From Arthrobacter sp. TPD3018 (GTDB taxonomy: Bacteria; Pseudomonadota; Alphaproteobacteria; Sphingomonadales; Sphingomonadaceae), in the NCBI GenBank assembly GCA_003075315.1, contig QDFQ01000002.1, positions 1-64,000 of the forward strand: a stretch of 64,000 nucleotides of DNA, given 5' to 3'. A program made the translations under genes and the position numbers. How positions within the stretch are numbered: the first letter of the stretch is position 1; each line of letters opens with the position of its first letter. The notes below the pieces were generated by a model. That model was not told the origin of the DNA, searched no databases, and saw only the letters and a program-made list of their open reading frames with translations. This document shows, piece by piece, positions 57,586 to 64,000 of the stretch.

Positions 57586-57614
57586 CTGTCATCAAAGGGC
57601 AACAAAACCGTCAC
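57586..57614 (+). promoter_or_regulatory. candidate Pho box upstream of pstS
   Basis: Three 7-bp units at 11-bp spacing: CTGTCAT (57586-57592), GGGCAAC (57597-57603) and CCGTCAC (57608-57614), separated by CAAA and AAAA. The outer two match the PhoB half-site CTGTCAT. It lies 44 bp before the pstS ATG. Confidence 0.6.
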
Positions 57615-57657
57615 ACAGGCGGGTCGGGGCGACGCGCGAGTCGCCCGCGGGGATCCG

Positions 57658-58728
57658 ATGCGCTGTCTTCCTTCCGGCCGTTTGCTGGCCGGCTCTCTGC
57701 TGACGCTGGCGCTCTGCCTGGCAGGGTGCAAGGATCAGGCGAATGGCGGCGGCAGCGGCGCGCGCGATCAGATCGCCGTCGTCGGCTCGTCCACCGTCTA
57801 TCCCTTCACGACGGCGGTGGCCGAGGCCTTCGTCGCGGACAACCCCGATGCGCGATCGCCGGTGATCGAATCGACCGGCACGGGCGCGGGCATGAAATTG
57901 TTCTGCGCCGGCATCGGTGCGGGACATCCGGATATCGAGGATGCCTCGCGCCGGATGAAGCGCAGCGAATATGCCGCCTGCGAGGCGCACGGCGTCGGGC
58001 CGGTGCTCGAAATCCAGATCGGCATCGACGGCATCGCCTTTGCCGAGGCGAAGAACGGGCCCGGCATGCGCCTGACCCCCGCCGATTTGTATCGCGCGCT
58101 CGCCGCGACGCCGTTCGGCAAGCCCAATCGCGCGAAGACGTGGCGCGACGTGAACCCGGCGCTGCCCGCGACCCCGATCCAGGTCTATGGCCCGCCCGCG
58201 ACCAGCGGCACGCGCGATGCGCTCGCCGAACTGATCCTGACGCGCGGCTGCGACGCGATCGACCCGCAGGCGCGCCTGCTCGCCCGCACCGACCCCGACG
58301 CACATCGCGCGCTGTGTACGCGTATCCGCGAGGACGGCGCCTATGTCGACGCGGGCGAGAACGACAATCTGATCGTTCAGAAGCTCAGCGCCAACCCCGA
58401 TGCGATCGGCGTGTTCGGCTACAGCTATCTCGAACACAATGCGGATACAGTGAACGGCGTCGCGATCAACGGCGTGCTGCCGACCTATGACGCGATCGCC
58501 GACGGCCGCTATCCGGGGTCGCGCCCGCTGTACCTCTACGTCAAGAAGGGGCATCTGCGCGCCATCCCCGGCCTCGACACCTTCCTGCGCCTGTACGCCG
58601 CGGCCTGGGGTCCGGGTGGGCCGCTCGTCCGCCGCGGCCTGATCGCCGCGCCCGCGCCGGTGCGGGCGGCGTCGGCGGCGGTGATCGCGAACGAGACGCC
58701 GCTGAACCCCGCGGATTTGCCGTCGTGA
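57658..58728 (+). CDS. pstS: phosphate ABC transporter substrate-binding lipoprotein PstS
   Basis: A 356-residue periplasmic phosphate-binding protein. The lipobox LCLAGC (Cys about residue 23) makes it a lipoprotein. The mature part starts with IAVVGSSTVYPFT, a typical phosphate-binding loop, and has GPPATSGTRDAL and FGYSYLEHNAD later. It feeds phosphate to PstCAB. Pho box and REP doublet lie upstream and another REP doublet downstream. Confidence 0.93.
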   Translation: MRCLPSGRLLAGSLLTLALCLAGCKDQANGGGSGARDQIAVVGSSTVYPFTTAVAEAFVADNPDARSPVIESTGTGAGMKLFCAGIGAGHPDIEDASRRMKRSEYAACEAHGVGPVLEIQIGIDGIAFAEAKNGPGMRLTPADLYRALAATPFGKPNRAKTWRDVNPALPATPIQVYGPPATSGTRDALAELILTRGCDAIDPQARLLARTDPDAHRALCTRIREDGAYVDAGENDNLIVQKLSANPDAIGVFGYSYLEHNADTVNGVAINGVLPTYDAIADGRYPGSRPLYLYVKKGHLRAIPGLDTFLRLYAAAWGPGGPLVRRGLIAAPAPVRAASAAVIANETPLNPADLPS

Positions 58729-58747
58729 CGGTCGCCCGCTTCAATCC

Positions 58748-58853
58748 GTCACCCTGGACGAGTTTCGGGGTCCACCGGGACGCGGAGGCAGCGCTTGCGC
58801 CTCTGGCCCGTCCCCTCGCCGCAGAGTGGACCCCGGACCAAGTCCGGGGTGAC
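58748..58853. repeat. REP doublet (REPIN-like), GTCACCCCGG class, copy 3
   Basis: The left unit (from 58748) is slightly degenerate (GTCACCCTGGACGAG), the right one ends AAGTCCGGGGTGAC at 58853, again with CTCGCCGCAGAGTGGACC. It lies between pstS and pstC and could end or protect the pstS mRNA, giving more PstS than PstCAB. Confidence 0.83.
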
Positions 58854-58897
58854 GATGGGTGTGTGACCAGCGCCCCATACTCTCCGCGAACCGCCGC

Positions 58898-60274
58898 ATG
58901 AGCGGCCTCGCCCTCGTCATCGTCGTCTTCGGCCTCGCGCTGATCGGCTGGCTCGCGGCGCGCATGCGGGCGGCGACGTTCCGCAAGCCGGGGGTCGCGC
59001 GCTTCACGGCTTTGCCCGTCCATTACGGCTATTTCGTCGCGCTCGCCGCATTGGTGCCGCCGCTCCTGTTCCTGGCGGCGTGGAGCCTCACCTCGCCCGC
59101 GCTCGTCACCGATGCGGTGATCGCGACGCCCGCCGCGGCGACGCTGCCCCCGCCGGGCTTCGAACGCGCCTCGATCCTGTCCGAAGCGCGCGCGCTGGCG
59201 AGCGGGCGCAGCCATGTGCCGTTCCACGCGCTCTCGGTCCGCCTCGCGCCTGCGTATGCCGCGGCGCAGGCGCGTTACGACTGGATCGCCACCGCGCTGG
59301 CCTTGTGCCTCGCGATCGGCGGCGGCGCGCTCGCCTTCACCCGCGTCCGCCCCGATTTCGCCGCGCGCACGCAGGTGGAGCGCGTCGTCATGCTGCTGCT
59401 GCTCTGCGCGTCGCTGCTCGCGATCCTGACCACGGTCGGCATCGTCGCGTCGCTGCTGTACGAATCGGGGCGCTTCTTCGGCATCGTGCCGATCGGCCAA
59501 TTCCTGTTCGGCACGCATTGGAGCCCACAGGTCATCCTGCCCGACGATCCCGGCGCCAGCCTGGGCGCGGTGCCGCTGTTCTGGGGCACATTCTTCATCG
59601 GCGCGGTGATCGCGATGGCCGTCGCCGTCCCCTTCGGCCTGATGAGCGCGATCTATCTCACCCAATATGCGCATGCCGCGACGCGCCGCTGGATGAAGCC
59701 GGTGCTGGAGATGCTCGCGGGCGTCCCCACCGTCGTCTACGGCTATTTCGCCGCACTCACCGTCGCGCCTGCGGTCCGCCAGCTGGGCCTCGCGCTCGGC
59801 ATCGCGAACGCCTCGTCGGAAAGCGCGCTGGCGGCGGGCGTGGTGATGGGGATCATGATCATCCCCTTCGTCTCGTCGATGGCCGACGATTCGATCGCCG
59901 CCGTCCCCGCCGCGATGCGCGACGGCAGCCTGGCGATGGGCGCGACCCAGTCGGAAACGATCCGCAAGGTGATCCTGCCCGCGGCCCTGCCCGGCGTCGT
60001 CGGCGGCATCCTGCTCGCGGTGTCGAGGGCGATCGGCGAGACGATGATCGTCGTCATGGCGGCGAGCGGCGTCGCGACGCTCACCGCCAATCCCTTCGCC
60101 AGCACCACCACGGTCACCAAGCAGATCGTCGACCTGCTGACCGGCGAAGCGGAGTTCGACAGCGCCAAGACGCTCGCCGCCTTCGCGCTCGGCCTCACCC
60201 TGTTCGTCATCACGCTGGCGCTCAACGTCGTCGCGCTGACCGTCGTGAAGCGGTATCGGGAGGCCTATGACTGA
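58898..60274 (+). CDS. pstC: phosphate ABC transporter permease PstC, long form
   Basis: A 458-residue permease, about 140 longer than E. coli PstC. An N-terminal region with two membrane spans and a periplasmic stretch (like the DUF3708-type PstC N-domain) precedes the canonical permease domain from about residue 225. The EAA-like loop MRDGSLAMGATQSETIRKVILPAALPG is intact. ATG 58898 fits the first span. It overlaps pstA by 8 bp. Confidence 0.92.
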   Translation: MSGLALVIVVFGLALIGWLAARMRAATFRKPGVARFTALPVHYGYFVALAALVPPLLFLAAWSLTSPALVTDAVIATPAAATLPPPGFERASILSEARALASGRSHVPFHALSVRLAPAYAAAQARYDWIATALALCLAIGGGALAFTRVRPDFAARTQVERVVMLLLLCASLLAILTTVGIVASLLYESGRFFGIVPIGQFLFGTHWSPQVILPDDPGASLGAVPLFWGTFFIGAVIAMAVAVPFGLMSAIYLTQYAHAATRRWMKPVLEMLAGVPTVVYGYFAALTVAPAVRQLGLALGIANASSESALAAGVVMGIMIIPFVSSMADDSIAAVPAAMRDGSLAMGATQSETIRKVILPAALPGVVGGILLAVSRAIGETMIVVMAASGVATLTANPFASTTTVTKQIVDLLTGEAEFDSAKTLAAFALGLTLFVITLALNVVALTVVKRYREAYD

Positions 60275-61517
60275 TCCCCGCCCCCTCCGCGATCCCGCCG
60301 CGGTGAAGCGGCGGACGCAGCGTCGCTATGCCGCGGAACGTCGCTTCCGCCGGCTCGGCCTTGCCGCGGTCTGGCTGTCGGCGGGGTTCCTCGCCTTCCT
60401 ACTCGCGACGATGATCTGGCAGGGCGCGAGCGGCTTTCGCGAAACCCGCATCGCGCTGCCGATCGACCTCGCCGCCGCGCGCCTGCCGATCGTCCCGGCG
60501 CAGCTGAAGGGGCGCGGCGCCAATCGCGCCCTCGCGGATGCGGGACTCGAGCAGGCGGTCGATGCCGCCGCGATCCGCGCTTATGGTCCGCGCGGGCCCG
60601 AACTGATCTCAGACGCCGCCTGGCTCACCGTGCGCGACGCGATCAAGCGCGACCCCGCGCTGCTCGGCTCGCGCACCACCTTCGCCCTGCCCACCTCGAC
60701 CGACATCGACGTCGCCGCCAAGCACGACGGCACGGCCCAAGCCGAGGCGGTCGTCGCCCGTCTGCAGGCGCGCGGCGTGCTGTCCGAAGGGTGGGACATG
60801 CGCTTCCTCGCCGGCGCCGATGCGACCGATCCGGTGCGCGTCGGCATCTGGGGCGCGCTGAAGGGGTCACTACTCACCATGGCGGTGACGCTGGGCCTCG
60901 CCTTCCCGATCGGCGTGCTGTCGGCGCTGTACCTGGAAGAATATGCGCCGCGGAACCGCTGGACCGACCTCATAGAGGTATCGATCAACAACCTTGCCGC
61001 CGTGCCCTCGATCATCTTCGGCCTGCTCGGCCTCGCGGTGTTCCTGAACACCTTCCACCTGCCGCGCTCAGCGCCCTTGGTCGGCGGGCTGACGCTCGCG
61101 CTCATGACCATGCCGGTCATCGTCATCGCCGGCCGCAATGCCATCAAGGCGGTGCCGCCATCGATCCGCGACGCCGCGCTCGCGATCGGCGCCTCGCCGG
61201 TGCAGGTGGTGTTCGACCATGTCCTGCCACTCGCGCTACCCGGCATCCTGACCGGCACGATCATCGGCATGGCCCGCGCGCTGGGAGAGACCGCACCGCT
61301 GCTGATGATCGGCATGCGCGCCTTCATCGCGGCGCCGCCCTCACGCCTGACCGATCCCGCCACCGTCCTGCCCGTGCAGATCTTCCTCTGGTCGGATGAG
61401 GTCGACCGCGGCTTCGTCGAAAAGACCAGCGCGGCGATCATCGTCCTGCTCGTCTTCCTGCTCGCGATGAACGGCCTCGCCATCTACCTCCGCAACCGTT
61501 TCGAGACCCGCTGGTGA
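60267..61517 (+). CDS. pstA: phosphate ABC transporter permease PstA, long form
   Basis: A 416-residue permease, about 120 longer than E. coli PstA. After a basic N-terminus and TM1, residues about 60-200 form an extra periplasmic domain of the DUF3333 type found in alphaproteobacteria. The permease domain follows with the EAA loop [27 protein letters not shown]. Stop overlaps the pstB start (GTGA). Confidence 0.92.
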   Translation: MTDPRPLRDPAAVKRRTQRRYAAERRFRRLGLAAVWLSAGFLAFLLATMIWQGASGFRETRIALPIDLAAARLPIVPAQLKGRGANRALADAGLEQAVDAAAIRAYGPRGPELISDAAWLTVRDAIKRDPALLGSRTTFALPTSTDIDVAAKHDGTAQAEAVVARLQARGVLSEGWDMRFLAGADATDPVRVGIWGALKGSLLTMAVTLGLAFPIGVLSALYLEEYAPRNRWTDLIEVSINNLAAVPSIIFGLLGLAVFLNTFHLPRSAPLVGGLTLALMTMPVIVIAGRNAIKAVPPSIRDAALAIGASPVQVVFDHVLPLALPGILTGTIIGMARALGETAPLLMIGMRAFIAAPPSRLTDPATVLPVQIFLWSDEVDRGFVEKTSAAIIVLLVFLLAMNGLAIYLRNRFETRW

Positions 61518-62272
61518 CCCCCAAGATTTCCGCCCGAGACGTCAGCGTCCGCTATGGCGATACGCAGGCGATCGACCATGTCTCGATCGACGTCGATTCG
61601 GACAATATCGTCGCCTTCATCGGCCCGTCGGGCTGCGGCAAGTCCACCTTCCTGCGCACGCTCAACCGGATGAACGACACGGTCGCGAGCGCCCGCGTGA
61701 CGGGCCAGATCCTGCTCGACGGCGAGGATATCTACGCCCCCGACATGGACGTCGTGCAGCTGCGCGCACGCGTCGGCATGGTGTTCCAGAAGCCGAACCC
61801 CTTCCCCAAATCGATCTACGAAAACGTCGCTTATGGTCCGCGCATCCATGGCCTGGCGACTGCGCGCGCCGACCTGGACGACTTGGTCGAGGAATCGCTG
61901 TTGCGCGCCGGTTTGTGGGACGAGGTGAAGGACCGCCTGTCCGACAGCGGCACCGCGCTGTCGGGCGGCCAGCAGCAGCGGCTGTGCATCGCCCGCGCCA
62001 TCGCCGTCGAACCCGAAGTCATCCTGATGGACGAACCGTGCAGCGCACTGGATCCCATCGCCACCGCACGGATCGAGGAACTGATCCACGAACTGCGCGG
62101 CCGCTACGCCATCGTCATCGTCACGCACAACATGCAGCAGGCCGCGCGCGTATCCCAGCGCACCGCCTTCTTCCACCTCGGCCAGTTGGTCGAATGCGGC
62201 GCGACCAGCGACATCTTCACCAACCCGCGGGAGGAACGGACCCGCGACTATATTACGGGCAGGTACGGCTGA
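61514..62272 (+). CDS. pstB: phosphate ABC transporter ATP-binding protein PstB
   Basis: A 252-residue ATPase with Walker A GPSGCGKS, the ABC signature LSGGQQQRL, Walker [14 protein letters not shown] and the H-loop IVTHNMQ. The PstB-specific RTLNRMND and [12 protein letters not shown] stretches are present. GTG start overlapping the pstA stop. It energises phosphate uptake through PstCA. Confidence 0.97.
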   Translation: MTPKISARDVSVRYGDTQAIDHVSIDVDSDNIVAFIGPSGCGKSTFLRTLNRMNDTVASARVTGQILLDGEDIYAPDMDVVQLRARVGMVFQKPNPFPKSIYENVAYGPRIHGLATARADLDDLVEESLLRAGLWDEVKDRLSDSGTALSGGQQQRLCIARAIAVEPEVILMDEPCSALDPIATARIEELIHELRGRYAIVIVTHNMQQAARVSQRTAFFHLGQLVECGATSDIFTNPREERTRDYITGRYG

Positions 62273-62976
62273 TGGTCGATCACACGGTCAAGGCATTCGA
62301 CGCCGATATCGGCCAACTGCGGGGCATGATCTCGCAGATGGGCGGGCTTGCGGAGGATGCGATCGCGCAGGCGATGCAGGCGCTCGCCCGCCCCGATCCC
62401 GCACTCGCCGCGCGCGTTCGCGCCGATGACAAGGCGATCGACGCGATCGAGGCGGAGGTAGAGCGGCTCGCGGTGCGCATCATCGCGCTGCGCGCCCCCA
62501 TGGCCGTTGACCTGCGCGAGGTAGTGGCGGCGCTCAAGATCGCCGCAGTCGTCGAACGTATCGGCGATTACGCCAAGAATATCGCCAAGCGCGTACCGAT
62601 GATCGATGCCGATGGCGGCAGCCACCGTATCGAACCCTTGTCGCTGCTCCCCTCGATGGCGCGCATGGCGAGCGACATGGTCCGCGCCGCGCTCGACGCC
62701 TTCGCCGCGCGCGACCCGGAAGCCGCGATCCGCGTCGTCGAAAGCGACGCCGCGCTCGACGATTTCTACGACAGCATCTTCCGCACGCTCGTTACCTACA
62801 TGGTCGAGAACCCGCGCACGATCAGCCAGGTCGCCCACCTGCTGTTCGTCGCCAAGAACCTGGAGCGCGTCGGCGATCACGCCACCAACGTCGCCGAGAT
62901 GGTCTATTTCGCCGCAACCGGAACCCAGATGGCCGATCGCGACCGCGACGGCGCTACGCATGAGGACACATTCTGA
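62272..62976 (+). CDS. phoU: phosphate signalling protein PhoU
   Basis: A 234-residue helical protein of two PhoU repeats, with E/D-rich metal motifs DDKAIDAIEAEVERLA and KIAAVVERIGDYAKNIAKR in the first and DAALDDFYDSIFRTL and AKNLERVGDHATNVAEMV in the second. It links Pst flux to PhoR/PhoB activity. Start overlaps the pstB stop (TGATG). Confidence 0.96.
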   Translation: MVDHTVKAFDADIGQLRGMISQMGGLAEDAIAQAMQALARPDPALAARVRADDKAIDAIEAEVERLAVRIIALRAPMAVDLREVVAALKIAAVVERIGDYAKNIAKRVPMIDADGGSHRIEPLSLLPSMARMASDMVRAALDAFAARDPEAAIRVVESDAALDDFYDSIFRTLVTYMVENPRTISQVAHLLFVAKNLERVGDHATNVAEMVYFAATGTQMADRDRDGATHEDTF

Positions 62977-63668
62977 TGGCACGCGCATCCATGCTGCTCG
63001 TCGAGGACGATGCCGCTCTCGCCGAATTGCTCATCTATCATTTCAAGCGTGAAGATTTCGACGTCGCCCATACGCCCGATGGCGAGGAAGCGTTGCTGCT
63101 CGCCAAGGAAAAGACGCCCGATATCGTGCTGCTCGACTGGATGGTCGAAGGCCTCAGCGGGATCGAGGTCTGCCGCCGCCTGCGCCGCATGACCGAAACG
63201 CAGAACGTGCCGATCATCATGCTGACCGCGCGCGGCGAGGAAGAGGACCGCATCCGCGGCCTCGAAACCGGCGCCGACGATTATGTCACCAAGCCCTTTT
63301 CGCCCCGCGAACTCGTCGCCCGCGTCAGCGCGGTGCTGCGCCGCGTCCGCCCGGCGCTCGCCGGCGAAGCGCTGACCTATGACGATATCGAGATGGACAC
63401 GGTCGGCCATAAGGTCCGCCGCGGCGGCGAGGTCGTGCCGCTGGGCCCCACCGAATTTCGCCTGCTCAAGCACTTCCTGGAACATCCGGGCTGGGTGTTC
63501 AGCCGCGAGCGCCTGCTCGACGCGGTATGGGGCCATGACAGCGATATCGAGAGCCGGACGGTCGACGTCCACATCCGCCGTCTGCGCAAGGCGATCAACA
63601 TCGGCGACCGGCCCGATCTGATCCGGACCGTACGCTCCGCGGGTTATTCCCTCGATTCAGGTACTTAA
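62976..63668 (+). CDS. phoB: phosphate regulon response regulator PhoB
   Basis: A 230-residue OmpR-family regulator with the receiver acidic pair at 10-12, phospho-acceptor Asp54 in LLDWMVEG and Lys in TKPFSPREL. The winged-helix domain has VPLGPTEFRLLKHFLEHPG and SRTVDVHIRRLRKAI. It binds Pho boxes when phosphorylated by PhoR. Its ATG overlaps the phoU stop (TGATG), so phoR-pst-phoU-phoB form one functional unit. Confidence 0.97.
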   Translation: MARASMLLVEDDAALAELLIYHFKREDFDVAHTPDGEEALLLAKEKTPDIVLLDWMVEGLSGIEVCRRLRRMTETQNVPIIMLTARGEEEDRIRGLETGADDYVTKPFSPRELVARVSAVLRRVRPALAGEALTYDDIEMDTVGHKVRRGGEVVPLGPTEFRLLKHFLEHPGWVFSRERLLDAVWGHDSDIESRTVDVHIRRLRKAINIGDRPDLIRTVRSAGYSLDSGT

Positions 63669-63778
63669 CATCAAAAGATCGAATCGGCGGCGAAACGAAG
63701 GAGAAAAGCGTGGGATAAGACGTTGGGCCTCGGTGCTGACACCTGTCGGCGCATGAGGTTTCAAAGGAGATTCCCGCG

Positions 63779-64000
63779 ATGAAGCTCATTCTGCTCGCCG
63801 CCACGGCGATGATCGCAGCGCCGGTGATGGCGCAGACCACGCCGGCCCCGGCGCCGGCCGATCAGACGATGACCCCGGCCCCGGCCGATCCCGCCGCGGC
63901 GCCCGCCGACGCGCAGACCCCGCCGCCGCCGCCCGCCGCCCCGGCACCGCAGGCGAGCATGCCGCCCGCCGAGACCACCGGCTCGCCCGCCGGCGGCTAT
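63779..64000 (+). CDS. Ala/Pro-rich exported protein (partial, runs off the window)
   Basis: The first 74 codons of a gene with Shine-Dalgarno AAGGAGA eight nt before the ATG. A signal peptide (LILLAATAMIAAPVMAQ) is followed by a low-complexity mature region rich in Ala and Pro (TPAPAPADQTMTPAPADPAA). No stop is reached before the end of the window, and no family can be named. Confidence 0.7.
   Translation, partial: MKLILLAATAMIAAPVMAQTTPAPAPADQTMTPAPADPAAAPADAQTPPPPPAAPAPQASMPPAETTGSPAGGY

Overview
The window comes from the chromosome of a GC-rich alphaproteobacterium, most likely Sphingomonas or a close sphingomonad. The ribosomal proteins, EF-Tu, GuaA, Adk and the Pst/Pho proteins all read as sphingomonad-type, including a PstA with the extra periplasmic domain common in alphaproteobacteria, and the GTCACCCCGG...CCGGGGT palindromes typical of this group recur. 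No transposase, integrase, phage gene or CRISPR array is visible. All identifications were made by eye, without database searches.

Layout. 1-660: 5' end of a 16S rRNA gene (minus strand) with its leader, boxA and a strong promoter. 660-8570: CitE-like lyase, flavoprotein, a translationally coupled MFS/ArsB-like transporter pair, DEAD-box helicase, UPF0178 protein and a small exported protein. 8570-15900: a ~390-bp palindrome, lepA, a PnuC plus NadR-like kinase pair, tRNA-Pro(CGG), tRNA-Arg(ACG), a shikimate dehydrogenase-like gene, a pirin and guaA. 15950-40860 (all minus strand): the str, S10, spc and alpha ribosomal clusters in the usual gene order, ending with rpsM-rpsK-rpoA-rplQ. Intrinsic terminators follow tuf, rpsQ, rpmD, adk and rplQ and cut the cluster into separate transcripts. 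Two breaks are unusual: an acyltransferase-3 gene lies between rpmD and rplO, and a two-component system plus three tiny genes lies between adk and rpsM. 41100-44510: a membrane protein, tRNA-Trp, secE-nusG (not followed by rplKA) and an exported-protein/porin-like pair. 44535-48325: a CHASE4-type histidine kinase coupled to a receiver-GGDEF-EAL protein. 48374-53290: ROK sugar kinase, glmU-glmS (UDP-GlcNAc synthesis) and a phosphoglycolate phosphatase-like HAD protein.

53342-55950 is the most interesting accessory locus: a four-gene operon encoding a small Tat-signal protein with two cysteines, a PqqD-like (RRE) protein, an HprK-related kinase and a nucleotidyltransferase. These are tailoring-type enzymes known from lasso-peptide clusters, but no lasso cyclase or protease is present. 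It diverges from 56117-63668, a complete phosphate regulon (phoR, pstS, pstC, pstA, pstB, phoU, phoB) with a candidate Pho box before pstS and palindromic repeat pairs on both sides of pstS. The window ends inside an Ala/Pro-rich exported protein gene.
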